Assembly (NCBI RefSeq): GCF_964199755.1
Contig: NC_133897.1
Coordinates: forward strand, 70,116,661 to 70,180,660
Source: Larus michahellis
Taxonomy: Eukaryota > Chordata > Aves > Charadriiformes > Laridae
DNA length: 64,000 nucleotides
Direction: 5' to 3'
The first letter of the stretch is position 1, and the number at the start of each line of letters is the position of its first letter. The position numbers and the translations under genes were made by a program. The notes below the pieces were generated by a model that saw nothing but the letters and a program-made list of their open reading frames with translations, ran no database searches and was not told where the DNA came from. Positions 46,521 through 61,143 of this stretch are shown piece after piece.

Positions 46521-49500
46521 AACCCTAACCAATCACTCTTGGAGGACTCATAAATTGTCATGTAGCAGAATGTAATGTAATTTGCATATAAGTCTCGAAC
46601 GGATTCCCATCTGCAAGCAGCAGTTTTTAAAGCTCCTTGTGTCTTCTACAAAGGTTAAGAACTTATCAGGCCTGGGTTGGAGTGACTCCTAGAAATATTC
46701 TGTGTATTTATCTGCAGTCACTTAAGTATAATGCAAACAGATCTTTCACAACCTACCATGTAGACAGAGAAGTTTCTGGATTTTCATTTAAACAACGCAC
46801 AGTAAATTGCTCATTTTCATTACACACAGACAGAACACTGCATTGTTAAGAGGCAGATTTGAAAGAAGAAAATCTAGGAAATAAACTAATGTATCTGGGA
46901 TATCATAAGTAGAGAAACTTGTTGGTTTAGACAGACATACAATTTGCACCATAAGAGTTCGTGGATATTCCCATCAGGTACGTTTGTTTTTTTTAAATTA
47001 TTTTAACTGTAAAGGTTAGGCTGGTTTCTTGTTTGTTTGGGGGTTTTTAGTTTTGTTTAGTTGGTTGGTTTTGGAGGTTTTTTTGGTGTTTTTTTTTTTA
47101 ATGTGATGATGAACTGCATCAGGGCTGTGAGCTCATTTAAATTCTTTCACAGTCCAGGTTTAGTCAATATTGCTGTATCTGCATGAGAAAACTACGTAAA
47201 TGAGTGAGTTGAAACTGAAGTTAGATGAAGGAACATGGTGGCTTTTGCACAATTAAGAAAGTAATTTTCATTGATGATGGACAAATATCTAGTTATTTTA
47301 AAGTGCCTGTCACCAAGTTTCTTAATAATATGATACGTTTACTCTTTTTCCCCATCCTTAAAGATCTATTGCCATTCGCAAAGTACTTTTATTTAATAGT
47401 CTTCCCTAATATCAAAGACATTTATTCAGTTTTCTGACAATTAATCTATACTGACACTACGGAGGCTATTGAAACTGTATTTAATAGCTTCTCAAATATT
47501 AAATTTTCCTGTTGGGTTAAAGTGTAGTCTATTGGGAAAAGATCAGCCCATCCAAATGGCAGAGACAGAAGAAGGACCTGCCAGAAATTCAAACTAGTCT
47601 GACACAAAGATAAATCAGAAATCACGGGTTATCGCCTCTTTTTCATGCTGTTCAATGTTGATGACCACTAGAGCCTTGCTACTGAGTAATTTCATTCTTT
47701 GAAGCTCAATTTGCTAGTTAAATCATGAATCCTTTTAGGCCTGGAAAACCAACTGAAGCAAAACTTTGGATCTCGCCTGTCCCTTTGCTTCACAGCAGAG
47801 ACATGAAAAGGTCTTAAGTAAAACCTAGAGATTATAAATTTAGATAAAATCTAACTATAGTAAAGAGAACACTAGGAGGGGAGCATGGGGTGCAGGATTG
47901 AGACGTGAGGCAGAATGAGTGGGACCAAAATCTGATCTTCTTCATTGCTTGTTAAGAATAATCCGTGGCAGAGTCCTGTACCTAGTATAAGCCAAATCAT
48001 CCCTTTGAATCCCTCCCAATCTTCTAGTTTCTGTTCATGAGCCCTTCGCCATCAGCAAAGGTGTAAAACGTAACTGAGAGACGCCTTTGCTTTCATCTAC
48101 CTGAGCTCCACCGAGCACTGGTTGTACCCAATGTGTTAGATTTCTTCCCATGTTGTAGCTGCATTTTCATTGTGCTCAACCCTCAGAAAGATACAATAAC
48201 CTGGCGCTTAGAGTAGCTTTTCTCTGTTTCTCCTCCTTGGAAATTGTACTTTCGCTTTCAAAAGCTAAATCAAGAGCTATTCATTTACAAGCCATAATAA
48301 AACTTTACAAAGTCCCACCCGCTGACTGGGTGCTATTGGGATGGGCAGCCCAGACTTCACAGTGGGGAAGCGCATTCCTCAGCAGCCCCTTGTCACTTGT
48401 TCAACAGACAAGAAATAGCGTCCTCCTAAGAGCTACATACGGGGAGCAATAACAATTCCTCATCCGAAATGTGTCCTCCTAAACCAGAGCACAGCACTGC
48501 TAAAAAACTCACTTGTACTCCCCGAGCAGAAGTAAAAAAGTAATGAAAACAAAAGTGCAAATTGGCAGCTGTCTCCTAAGTGTCGTGGCTAGTATCTGAG
48601 CAGCAGCTTCAGATGTAAAGAATTTGAGATCGCATTATGAATGATGTGAGTTCCTTTTGTTCTTAAAAACTTCCTGAGGCCTCCAGGCTTGTAGCTTCAG
48701 TCAGCTGTTAGTTGTGAAAGCTGCTGAATACAGTAGTTTGGAACTACAAGTAAGAAGGGGCTGAACAGGAAGAAGAGAAAAAAGCTTCACACAAAGGTGA
48801 ATTAAAGTGAACCAAAAATTGAGTTTCATACTTTTGATTATTTTGCATTATTTTCACATCGTCATAGCATAACTTGATTTTGGTCAGGCACAGAACTGGA
48901 AAAATACGGAAATGGCTACGCTTGCCTGTTTATCTAAATTTCTCTAATTTGGTTCTGTGGCCATTCGGATTCATACTTTTTCAGCAAATGGAGTGAGGTC
49001 CGTTACAGCCAGCCCACATAACGGCGCTTCTCCTTGATGAGCAAGGCAGGGAGGTTGTATGTGCCCTTTTCCTCTAATGTGGTACAGCCAGATTCCTCCA
49101 GTATCTGGTCAAGTACACTCACCTATGTGATTTCTCATACATTATTATGTTTCGACGTATTATCATAACATTTGATGAGCAAGTACCAACTATAAGCTAT
49201 GCATACTGCAGTTGATAATGAAGTTTCTTCCATAATAAATCTTTTGTAAGTAAGTGGGCTTACAGAGAATATAAATGCTGAAAAATTTATGATAAAAAAT
49301 ACATTTATAATTATATACATATGTGTGCACATGCACTTGCAAATAAGAATTTTTAGCATGATTTTAAACTACGCATATGGAACCATTTCCCTTTGTTTTC
49401 AACAGGGTTCTGTCACTTGTTTGTGTTTTGACACCGGTAGGGGAATACCTCTGTTTTGCCTTTGTAATGTTTTGTTTTTCTTTCTACTGCTTGGCTTTGC

Positions 49501-52500
49501 TGATGAGAAAACGTAGATTATCTTATAAATACTTGTAATTCTCCAGATGGCATAGTGGTATACCACAGATCTAAATTTCAAGAGCCACTACAGTGTTGGG
49601 TGAACCATATTTATTAGCTATTAATAGAGAGACTATTAAAGGCATCAGAGGCTGCACAAGAAAACCTTCAGAAGTACTGTAATGTCAGGTCTTTAGGCTA
49701 AACTCCTGACTGCAATCTCAGCAAATTCTTTCTGTGTTTGTGGAAATTAGTTTCATAACATTTTCCTTATTTTCTTTGGACACACTTCCTGAATTGTAAG
49801 TTATTCTTCTAACTCAAATATGTTTATTTTATGTTTGCTTCTTTCTTTCTGATATCCAGATTCCATCTTTCCATGGTGATCATCGTTTTTTTTGTTTTTC
49901 CTAATAGTGTTTTAGACTAACAGCAAATGCTCATCTGAGGAACTCAGTGGCCAGATTTGGCCACGACTGGTATAAATAAATAGGCAGACATTATTCTCCA
50001 GCTGGCTCCCATTGCTGTCCACACAGACTGATAAAACTGTTGTCTAGAACTTTAAAGACTAACAGAAGACGACAAAACAAAATAAAAGTAGTAGAAAGAT
50101 AGACTACAAACCCCAAGAAAATTAGCATGTGACAAATTGCATCTTTCTGTTAGAAAGAATTAGCTTCCAACCACTGAAGTACAATGCGATACCTATTTAT
50201 CAAGTTAAATTGTTTTCTTGTTCCAAAGCACAAACTTAATTACCTAGATCATTTACATATGGATGGCATTTGCTTAAGCAGTATTTCTAATGCTTTATGC
50301 ATAAATATGATTTAATTTCAATTTTTTCTTTTTTTTACCCCATGCTTTCAGAAAATAGGCAAACATAATGATGGAAACTGTCTCCTGGATGATCAAAACG
50401 CAGTCCTTCACTTACATGGGGAACTGTGCCTATAGCATTTTCTATGAACCGAACTATCCTCATCATTAAATAGCTCAAGTTGTTATTTTTTTGTCCCTGC
50501 TATTTGTATTAAAAAACTACTCTAGAACCTCACCACTTTTATGGTCAGAAACCTTCAATTTCCAGCCGAAATTTATTCATGGCCAAATTACACCCATTTG
50601 TTCTTGTGCCAACATTGTCTGCTAGAGTAAATAGTTCTTTCCCTTGCCTACTGTTTACCATCCTATTGTGTTTTTAGAGAATAATTATTTCCTGTATCAG
50701 CTTTTGTTTCTGCTAGACTAAACAAGAAAAACATTTGCAGCCTGGCTCTTAAAATGAATTCTCTCTGGCAAACTCAGCAGGTCTCCTCTTTACCTGTTTC
50801 ACCTTCTGTGAACATGATGAAAAAAAACCCTGTGTGAGATCTCGCAGCTACCTTAAGCGATGGCACACATATTTTCCTTTTCGATGCTAAGAAATAGTTT
50901 AACTGGTTTGTCCTTGGATGGCATTTGCTTTTTCATGGTTCCATCTCACTGGCAGCTTAATAACTCTGCAGTCAGCTAATATGCCTACCTAAATCTGCTT
51001 CCTATGTTATTTACAACTGATATGCTCCTAGTTTATAGCATATCAATATTTTTGTTAATCTTCAAGTGCATGTCTCCACTGCCAACACGTGTATTTTAAT
51101 CTTCTTTTTCCAAGGGTAACAAATCTTTTGGATCAATTGATGCCGAAGATAACAGAAAAGTCAAAAGGAATAATGTTGGGAGACAAAGGGAGGCACTCAG
51201 CACACTGACAATACCAGGTGTGATGTAGTAAGCAATAAGAAATTTTCACAAGTGCTTCAGTGTAATACGCTAGAGCGTAATGGTTTGAGCGTGGCATGGT
51301 GTGAGCAGTACCTCGGGAGATTCTTTTTTGGTCCTGCATACTGATAGCTGCTTGAATATTGCATTTTAGTTGGGGAAAAAGTTTCTTGGATGCATTAGAG
51401 CAGGAGCTCCCAAAAGGTACCTACAGAACCTTCCAAAATGGCATGAAAGGAGCGCGGGGGAACACGCAGCCCACCACCTCCTCCCCAGAGAAGCTGGGGA
51501 AAAGGCTTCTGGATTGCATGTGCGGCCCAAGCAGCTGAATGTCTTTTCCGGTGTGTATCTGAAGCTCAGCACGCAGCTGGCAGCTATTGCTTCTACCACA
51601 GTAATAGAAAAGAAATTGATGGTGGCATCTAAAGCAAATTAATTTGGAGAATCTCTGTATTAGAGTGCTCTGTACTGGTAGTATCATTCACAGGCCAGTT
51701 CTTAGAAATCACACCACCACAGATCTGCCTTTTTACTTGGTTTTGCATATTTTTTGAAGTTATCATAACAATTAGTGACTTGAGACTTTACAGAATCTGT
51801 ATCTTTGAAGTAGCAGTGCAATATTTTCTTTACATGAGTGTTTCAAAATAATTAGGATTATTACATCAATACTTCTGGAGTTGTTCACAGTAAAAAAGCT
51901 TTGATGCTACCCGGCTGTAAAGGTTCCACCTTAAGGGCCATACCCTTTAGATTGAAGAATACATATATGCACCTATTAGGGTTCAAAAGACATTGAGATT
52001 TTCAGAAGAATCTTAAAGATTTAGGACTGCATGTTCCACTAGCTAGGAATTTGGAAACTTTGAATCCTTTAAGAAAGGATTTAAATGTCCTTATTTTGTC
52101 ACGGAAGCCAGCAATTTATAAAACACCTTAAGTTGTACAATTATAGAGAGCAGAAGTCTAGTGTATTCCCACTCTTACTAGCAAGAGCTTCACCATTTAT
52201 TAGAAAGATTAACTAGGTTTTTGAGGGATTTTTTTTAGATGGAGAAAGATTAATCTTTTAAAAATCATGTGATAGATGTTTTAAATGTTATTGTGCACCA
52301 GAGTGATGGAACAAGAACATTTATCCAAGAGAGTTATCTGCTAGGGCATGCAGCTTTATAGAATTCTTGAAAAATCTTTTTGTCAGTTTTAAATGTGATG
52401 GGAATCTGCTTATTGGGAGGGGAATCAGTATCTATTCAGGATTATTTTATCAAGTTATTAAAAGGCAGTTTATTTAACGTGCCCTCCTTGACTGTTAGTA

Positions 52501-52594
52501 TATAATACCTTCTTTGATGTTGAAGTGGTTAAATGAGCGTATTAACTTCTTGCTGCATTATTAATAATGTTTAATATGTTGTATTCTGTTTAAG

Positions 52595-52645
52595 GCATCC
52601 CTGTGGAGCTGATAGCTGTGGACTACTGACCGGTATACTAAGCAG
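52595..52645 (+). other. Exon-like segment, 51 bp (candidate)
   Basis: Flanked by a T-rich acceptor-like stretch ending TTCTGTTTAAG and a strong donor-like AGCAG/GTAAGC. One frame is open throughout, entering after 1 nt and leaving with 2 nt, so both flanking introns would be phase 2. The peptide matches nothing I recognise. Chance is a serious alternative. Confidence 0.15.
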
Positions 52646-55600
52646 GTAAGCTTTGAACATCTTTCAGTGGTAACACAATGACTTTCATCAAAGGAGGAAG
52701 AAGTCTTGATACTTTTTATTTTGTTAAGCCGAGTTTGGAAGGCTTTGATTTTATAAATCCCAAAATCCGCGACGTAAGTAAACCCAGCATATGCAAATAG
52801 TGGCTTCAAAAAGTAAATGAATTCATATTTCTGTCAGAACAGTTTATTTCTCTTGACCCATAATTCGCTATCTTTTTTGAAACAGTTGAGGCGAGTTCAG
52901 ACATCAGAAACTTGCAGGCCTCCACTGCAGCGGGATGCAACCAAATGATCATTCTGACTTGACAAGATTAATTTTAAAGTTCTTCTCTCCCCTAACTTGC
53001 CTCTTTCTGTTTTGCTAGTTGTAGTCAGTAAGACTATTTGTCAAATGGGACAAAGCTTTGTCATCAGTCTTTTCTCTTTAGACAATGATAGACTTACGCT
53101 GCTAAAGGAAAGGGATTTGCAAAGTACCTTACAAAATGCAACATGTCACAGAGAGTAAACTATGCGGTGGATGGCAATACTATCCTACTGACTTTCATCT
53201 GGTAGAGGTGTTAGGCTAATTAAGAAACAATTAAACAACATATGATGGATAGCAGTCACATTGCTTAATATGTTGCTGGAGGATACATAGAACCGCAGGG
53301 GTGATGAAACCATTGCAAGAGCATACATAGAAAAGAAATAAAATACAGTTGCTGCATGCATTTACAGTGGGTTATGCAGGTAAACATGGTATACTTGTTT
53401 GACAAGATGTTCTTTTACGCAGTATAATTTTGCCATTAATACAGGTTCTATATAGAAAATATTTGTTGTTATTTAAAATAGCTTGGGGGTGATGGTCAGT
53501 GAAGAGCAGGGAATCACCCTTCAGCAGTTATTTATATGGAAAATGTTTGCATTATTCTCTTGATATAAAATAATTATTTTTCCTCTTGTGCAGTACCTTG
53601 GGGTGCCATTTTAAAATGAAAATCAATAACATTTTTCCCAAGCTAAGAACATTTTTGTTTCTATGAGAAGCTGGCCTCATCAATATGCTAATATAAAATA
53701 TTGTTTGGCATCTACATGAAGAAGCATTCAGAAAATATTTTCTATGTAAAATGGAAAGAGCTTTTTTTCTCAGTTATTTTGTCTCCGTTTCTTGTGTTGG
53801 GTTCCTTTCAATTAGATTTCTTGGAGCTCTGACTCAGGGTGACATAGATCTGTTGTTTCCTAAAAGAAGATTTATTAGTATGGAGATACAGAGAAAAAGT
53901 TGTGTTTAGGCATAGAAATTTTTGGTCCTCTTCTGCGTATTTTTATACTGTTTCCATTTCTTTATACACTCAAGTCACATAAATCTGTTAGACCACCTAA
54001 TTAGGTACCTCAGTATCGTAACATCGGTGAGACTAATATGTTTTAAGAAAAGAGGGATAAGGATAAAAGAAGGATATGACAAGCCTCCATTTCATGTTGT
54101 AAGGAGCGCCATGTTGATTTAAGAACAAAAGTGGAAAAAAATTCCACTCAGGGATGCTGCTGTGCCACTCAGGCTAATGTGGGCAGGTGGCAGCTGGTGG
54201 GACAGCCCCCCTGCGCCTTGCTCCAACGCTGGCTTCTGCTTCCCCTTCGCTCCGAGATGGGGGTGGTTTAAGATAATAGGAGTCTACAATATAAGGCTTT
54301 CGGCAATTTGTTCCTGCTTCAAAGTAGCTTAATACTTAGCACTACTCTGTAGCTGGGGAGGATTTTCCTGTCTTTCAAGTAACTCCTTAAAATCAGGTGT
54401 TCCAGGGCATATCTTAACTTGTGGAGACGGCTGGATTGTTGCATGTGATTAGTTGTTGACTTGTGGATTAGCTGAAGAGAAGGCAGTATGTGTATTGTGC
54501 ACGGTTCACGTACGTGACTGGAAATGATACAGCAGATCACAAACACACTCCCACATCCACTAGCTACACGTTTCCTGCTTTTTCACACACAGAACTACAA
54601 TAAGCAGGGCTGGTTTAGGAAGCGGGTTAGGAGGCTGTTCAGGATCTTAGCGGGGCAAGTAGTCCCAGGTGGAGCTGGGAAGCGAAGGAAACTCTACCAA
54701 CCGGGAGCCAGAGAGCAGTAATGCAGGAGCTACGGGGAAATGCTGCAGCTCGTGAAGGTTTATAATATCTTAGATCACTGTGATTGTTAAAGAAACAGGA
54801 AATAAATAAGCAATTCCTCCCTTACAAGCACTTTATATAAGTATGCAAGACATCTGCAAAATGGTGGAGTTGGAAGGGAGATAAGGATGTTCGTACTCTG
54901 TGCTCGAGCTGGATGTGGGTTACTCCCTTTCAGGTGTGTGGTCTAAGCTTCAGGTGATGGGAGTGGTTCCACGTTTTTTGAAGTTTTACTTTTTCTTCTT
55001 TTTTCATCTTCCTCCTGGCGTATCACTCCGCTTTCTCATGAACAGTGTCACTAGTAGAGCAACAACCAGATGTCTCAGCAGGGCTGTTTTCACTTTGCTA
55101 CCACGCTATACGCTTACCCTGGCTCACCCATCATGCTTTCTTTTGCATTATATGTTTTCCCGGCTATCTGAGCTTCAGCTGAACAGTCTGTTCATCTTAA
55201 AAACATTATCAAAAACAAAAGAGAAGAAAAAACTTACCCTTACAAATCACTTGCAAGTCCACCTCCAAATTGGAAGTTGCCATTTCTTTCTTTCTTTCAG
55301 TCCTGCTACTCTGTTTTCAGCTTTGTTGAGCCTCTGCAAGCTTTGTGTCGCTTCCAGAGTCTAGGAAAGTGGATTACTATAAATAAGAATAGACTCTTAG
55401 AGGCTTTCAGTGTGAGTATCCAGGTTGAAAGTCCTTTTAACTAATTTAATCAGTTTAATTAAGAAAAAAAGAATCTTCAAACCGTTCTGCCTTTAGTAGC
55501 AGCACAAAATCCCCCAGGTGCTCAAGCAAAAGGAAAACAGCAAAACCCCTTAGTACTTAAAAACACTAAATGTTAACAGAAAGGATACTTTTAAAGTAGT

Positions 55601-57774
55601 ACGTGTGCATATTAGGCACACAAATGTTGAATACCCATTCCCTTAGAATCACCCAGTAAGGAATTAAAATATCCATTTGCATTTTACCCTTGCACATCGG
55701 TTTATTAAGATAATGTATCTATCTTTTTGTATGCTGAGCCATTGCTTTGCCTCTGCCTCAGCCTGTCCAAGGTGTATGAATATTGACTGTTTAATGTACA
55801 CCCCGTGGTGTATTATTGCTTACTTAAAGCATAATACTGCATGACCTTGTTTTTTCTGTTAATTATATTTTTCCCTTGTAGGAAAGTAAGTTTACTCATT
55901 CTGAACCGTGCCAAACCGCATAATCTGGAAAGGAATATTGTGGCTCTACTTGGAAAGTACTAATTGGGCTTCAGCCATCACTGGGAAAGCTGTATAGTCT
56001 TTTATTATTTTAACTGGCCAAATGCCCTTTGTTACCACATTAACAGCCTCCCTATGGTGCCTGTAACTTCGATATTATTTTCACTTTTACGCTAAATTTG
56101 ACCAGATGAAAGACGCAAACCCTCCAATTCTGAAATAAAAAAAAATAGCATATTTTGTTAATCCTGTATTTCAGAGGGAAAGCCTGTGAAAATGATAACC
56201 TATGTCTGCTGGCCAAAGTTTTTGTTCAGTAAACCTATCTTGCCAGCTGTTCTCATTGGCAAGAGGAAAGATAATATTTTGGTATCTTTAATTTCTCCAT
56301 TTTAGAGCAGAAGTTTTGCTTCTGTCATCATTTAAATCATGCATGTTAACATCAGTCTGGCAAACAATACCTCACTTTTTATAAAGACCTCAGTTTGGAT
56401 GGTATCACTGCAGTGTTGCAATAAAGCTGTTTTAGGCTATTATATACAATTTAATTCTCTTACTGACTACAAATGATTGCAGGTGCTCTGGACTGTGCCA
56501 CTGAAGAAGTGCTTTGAAACTCCTAAAAAAGACATTAAAGCAGATATTTAGGTGTGTTTTTAGTCTGATGTCACTGGGAGCTAAAGATGCAAACTACCTC
56601 AAAAGTCTGGGCTCTCACCCACGTGCCTTTGGTCCTCATCTCACGAGGCAGACTGGAGAAGGATCAGCAAATGGCAACTCAGGTCCAGCCCTTGGCAAAT
56701 GAGGAGAGATGGCCTCTGGCAGGAGACAGGGACACTGGCATTTCGAAGAGACAAAAAGCTGTCACCTAAAGCTCTAGGCTTAGGCAGAGACACTTCCCGC
56801 ACTGAGAATATTCGATTCAAAACGTGCACAGGGAATGTTCTCTCTCCAGCTCCGTCTCTGACTGCAAGCTTTAATTTCTGCTGAAACAGAAAGGGTGTTT
56901 TCATCGTGTTTAAGACCATTTAAGAACGTCTTTCTCAATTTCCAGGTAACCTGAAGCTTGAGTGGTTACAGGCGTATTGGATCCCACACCTTGGCAGAGG
57001 ATTATTTCTGCACAGATTCCAGGACAGCCCAACACTGAAGACTTACAAGGAAGAAAAAAAAAAATATCTTGATTCTGCAACAATTTGTTTGGATCCCTTG
57101 AAGGTTTCAAGGATTTCTTAAAGTCCTCAAGGGGCAAGACAAGCAAATAGATGAGGATAAAGCTAGGTTTCAAGTCTTTGCCTGTCTAGACTTAAAGCCT
57201 CTTTCACTAAAATGGAGCACGGGGGAAGACAAGGAAGGCTTTTAAAACAAGAATTTTATTCATTTGTGCATTACTGTAATGATACTAGTGTCTTAAATTA
57301 CTGTCTTCAGTGCTCTGAGGTTGATGGTGCTTGTGACCTCCCCAGTATGTTTCATAAGGGGAACAGTAGAACCTTGCACTGCCCCAAGACAGAGCTGAGC
57401 CCTTCCATCTATTAAAGCTGTCTGAGGCAATTCGGTGGGCACCGTAATGGCTCCTTTGTAGCCCTCTACTTGTACTTGACAGTGTAGGGCACATCTCAAG
57501 GAAAAATGAGGACATTTCCTGCGTTTTGCCTACTTACTGCTGTTGTAACAGCTTCGATGTAAAAGTTGATAACAAAATAGATGGCACATTTTGTTAGCAG
57601 GGCCCAGCCCCAACCACCACACTAACGATATCGTAATTATACCAGGGATGCAAGTTTGCTTCTAAATACATTTCCCCTGGCATCTCCAATAGGTGAATTT
57701 AGAAAAAAAGTATTTTTTCAAGTTTTAATTTCCTCCAGAAGCATATAATAATGCTGCTTTTTCCTCTCCTTCAG
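52646..57774. other. Gene-desert sequence, no gene recognised
   Basis: AT-rich unique DNA with an octamer-like ATTTGCAT near 55,674-55,681 and a possible old-repeat scrap at about 56,515-56,615 (TGATGTCACTGGGAGCTAAA with AAGTCTGGGCTCTC). A 154-codon frame at 54,900-55,364 (plus strand) has no recognisable domain. Confidence 0.5.
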
Positions 57775-57873
57775 GTTAGCTCTCACCGCTGCAGATACAG
57801 CTACGAGTACGCATCTTTTGGCTGAAGTTTTCTTGCCTGCTGAACTGCCAGAGCCTTTCAGGGTAGATTTCAG
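57775..57873 (+). other. Exon-like segment, 99 bp (candidate)
   Basis: The strongest splice-site pair noticed in the desert: acceptor CTTTTTCCTCTCCTTCAG and donor TTTCAG/GTAAGG. Length 99 is divisible by 3. One frame (entering after 1 nt, leaving with 2 nt) is open across all 32 codons and begins LALTAADTATSTHLLAE. No known protein was recognised. It could be an exon of an unrecognised gene or lncRNA, or chance. Confidence 0.25.
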
Positions 57874-58489
57874 GTAAGGTAAATCCATTAATCAAGTGCA
57901 AAAGCAGTAGGGAAATACATTTTAAAATGACAAATACGTTTTGGTAGCAGTCTCACAAGTTACTTCCCTGAATTTGGCTTTTTTGCAATTAGCACGCCGC
58001 ATGCAACAGCCTGCCCAATTCCCGTATGTCTCCAGGTCATTACTAATGCGTACTGCAGTTTCACAAAGGAGTTCGGGATGGTTCTTGTCCCAGAGAGTTT
58101 GGTCAGAGGGAAACTAAACCCCGGCCTCTCCAAAATTTTTGCAGCAGGCAAAAAACTCCAGCGTGGTCCCACACGACACGGCAGCTGCTGGGGCATTGCC
58201 AGGTGATGCACAAGTCTCTGCCCCGCGGGTTACCTTACTGACACTCGCCAGCTGCCAGTTGTGTGGAAGAACTTGAACACATTCCTCTTACCTTAGAAGA
58301 CGGAGGGAGGGAATTGAGAGAGCGGCTGCGTGGTCCTAGCTGCCGGCTGCGGTTAAACCACGACAAGCGTAAATTGGAGAGATCACTGAAAATTACATAC
58401 CAGTAGGTTTCTAAGAAATAGAGAAACTAAGCAGCAACAATTTCAAAGAACTACCAAAACTGGGATTAATGTGCGTGGAAAAGGGAAGA
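57874..58489. other. Intergenic sequence, no gene recognised
   Basis: Unique sequence between the exon-like segment and the ancient CR1 relic; nothing recognisable. Confidence 0.5.
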
Positions 58490-58950
58490 TAAAGAAGACA
58501 GCTCTCTAAAATCATGAGTAGCAAAGACAGGTCAAATCCGGAATGGAAATTTTCATGTCATGAAAGGCAGTAAACAACTATGCATCAAATCATTAGTTGA
58601 TTCAAAACAAATAAAACCAGAAGTATTTACTCATATAGCATGTTGGTAACTTTGAATTTCCTGGCCACAAAATGTTGTGGTTTACAGAATTTGAGATGAG
58701 TTAAAGATCTCTCAGACAAACTCGTACATCAGGACCAAACAGAAAGACTCTACCTCCAACTTCGGAAGTCACATCACTAGAAGCTGGGAATATTAGGCAG
58801 GTAGCTATCACTACATGCTTGTCATTTTATAATAATCTTTAGTAATCATCCTCCACTTTTCACCACTTTTCATCACTTTTGGAGCCCGGGCACTGGGCTA
58901 GATGGATCTTTTTTAGCCTGACCTGGGACAGCCCTTCTTACATCCTGCTA
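58490..58950 (+). mobile_element. Ancient CR1-type LINE, 3' end
   Basis: A diverged but collinear match to the 3' end of old amniote CR1 elements. Landmarks in order are AAAATCATGAG (about 58,509), CAAAACAAATAAAACCAGAA with GTATTTACTCA (about 58,604-58,635), AATTTCCTGGCCACAAAATG (about 58,656), AGAAGCTGGGA (about 58,780), and the hallmark GGCACTGGGCTAGATGGATC with CAGCCCTTCTTACATCCTGC (58,889-58,950). Recognition is from family knowledge. The boundaries are approximate. Confidence 0.8.
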
Positions 58951-59330
58951 TTAAGTAGCTCCTGCAGTTTGTGGAGAACCCTCTGTGGATTCATTTGAGT
59001 CAACCTGAACAACAAGAGTCAGATACTCAACCTAAACAACAAGACTCCAAACAGAATTAAGACTGAAAATATAGGAAGAGGTAACTAAGAGAGCAGGATC
59101 AGCAAGTAATGTAAAGAAAAGATAAAGCAGAATTAAACTTGCATATAGTCTTTAAGTCTTAAAGTAAAAAGTGGCATTACACATGAGATGACAGAAAATA
59201 ATTCTCCATCCTTGTAAAAGAAAAAAAAATACTCTTTTCCTCCCAGCAGGTGAAATGACAAGAAAATTGCAATGTGTCCTTAAACTGAAAGAAGCTTAAT
59301 TCTCAGATCAAATCTATATCAACACAATTT

Positions 59331-59348
59331 AAAAAAAAAAAAAAAAAA
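59331..59348. repeat. Poly-A run
   Basis: About 18 consecutive A residues. No retroposed gene is recognisable upstream of it. Confidence 0.85.
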
Positions 59349-61143
59349 GAGCTCTGGAAGTGCATGAGTAAGTACGCATAGCAAATGAAGAATAAATTGA
59401 TATAAATAAGTGCAAAAATCATAGAAGCTCACCGTTATCTATTTTTTGTTTTAAACTAACTGAAGTAATCCCATAGCTATATAACCCATCTAAAAATGGC
59501 CTCGGTCATGTCAGTCCTCTGTCACTAAAAATAATTGGATATAAAATGTTCTTTCATATTCGTTCTATAAGTGAAATCCTCACATAGTATGAATCGCTCA
59601 GGGTTCACCGACTTCCAGAGAACTATGACAAGTCACAGCAGCTGAGGATGTGCCCGGTGTGTACCATGTTGGCTGACACAGCAAAGCCGTAAATCCAGCC
59701 TTGACAAAAATCACGGTTTTTCAATTGCACGTGAGACTGTTAACTGACCATTTACTGAGATTCTCATGCACCAACCTCTACCAGCAGAAGGGAAGGAGAA
59801 GAGAGAAGCAATGGTGCAGAGCCTGCAGTTTCCCTTCCCTGCAGCCCTTTGCTCAAAGACCTACACAATAAGGCAACAAAGTAAGCCAGTGCAGCTGTGG
59901 GATCGGCAGCTTTCGTGTTCATGGCCAGCAGCACACTACTCAGCCCCCACTGTCTTGGGGCTGAAGTAACCCAAAGCCGCTCTGAACCTAAGCTAGGAAG
60001 GGAGGAGTTTCTCCCACTACCAGCACCTATGAATGAACATTGTAAAGCCCAGTTGTCAACCCCGGCCTTGATGAAACGCTGCAAGATTTATTCACAGTTG
60101 AATCCAGATGTTTTCTAAATTGACTGTCATCATTATCTCAGCCAACAGCAAAGATAGGGCTGAGCTGCTGTCCAGTGACTTTCCCTCTCAAGTACCTTCA
60201 GAGGTTCTGCCACCTGACAAACTGCTCCAGCGACAGGATGCTCTCATGAGATTCATCATTTTCTTTGAAGTAACCAGACCTCAGGCCCGTAGCAATTTTA
60301 GAGCCCCCTAAGAAATCTGTCCTCTAATTATCATTCTCAGTTTCGCCAAGGATTTGCAACTTCTGTATGAACTCCTTGGCCACATTCAGTAATCTTGTTG
60401 ATCTCAACCCCCATATTTCTGCTTCTTTCAACTCCTGCTAGCAAAAATTCTGACAGTGCTTTCCCGAGAAGGACAGAAACCTTCTGTTCCCTTTTTCCCG
60501 TACACTCCAGAAAATACCCCTGACCATATATGCTTCTTCTATATTTCCTCCCAGTGAAACCCCTGAGACTTAACTCACTTCCAGTTCTCTGCCTAAATTT
60601 CCCTTCATTCTCATTTCTAGGTTAAATAACTGAATAAAATAATTTCAACTCTATAATTTATAGGAAAACGTATGCTTTGAAATAAAATCTTTGCATTTTC
60701 AACCACTGAAGGAGAATTGTAGTCATTTAGCAAACATCATAACTTGAAGTTAACCCATTTTTTTTTCCAGGACATACAGCTAGAGAGAATTTTTCCATTG
60801 TAATGGAATTCCCTAATGAACCATAGTTAATGTACTAGGTTGCTTTCTGTGTAATCTTGAAAAAAATCCAAAAGGTATTTCATTATGCTATGAAGAGATA
60901 TATAAACATGCAAATGCTTCCTGTTGTTATAAGTTTTAAGGAAAGACTTCTGTAAGCATTTATCTATAGTATATCTGGATTAAATAGCCCTGGCTAGAAG
61001 GAAGAGAAAACATTTTGCATTCACCACCATTATGCTTTACGTGTTGGAATAGATACCTGATAAGAATTGTACGAGAACTATAGCTGCTAATGAATGATTA
61101 AAGCCTAGGAAGCAGACGTGAAGGGAAAGTAGAACAACCATAC

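Larger units (their letters stand above)
42000..52594. other. Gene-desert sequence, no gene recognised
   Basis: AT-rich unique DNA. It contains a pyrimidine tract at 42,009-42,047, an octamer ATTTGCAT at 42,769-42,776, a (TAA)n run at 46,501-46,520 and a T run near 47,090. No frame resembles a known protein and no tRNA-like or rRNA-like sequence was recognised. Confidence 0.5.
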
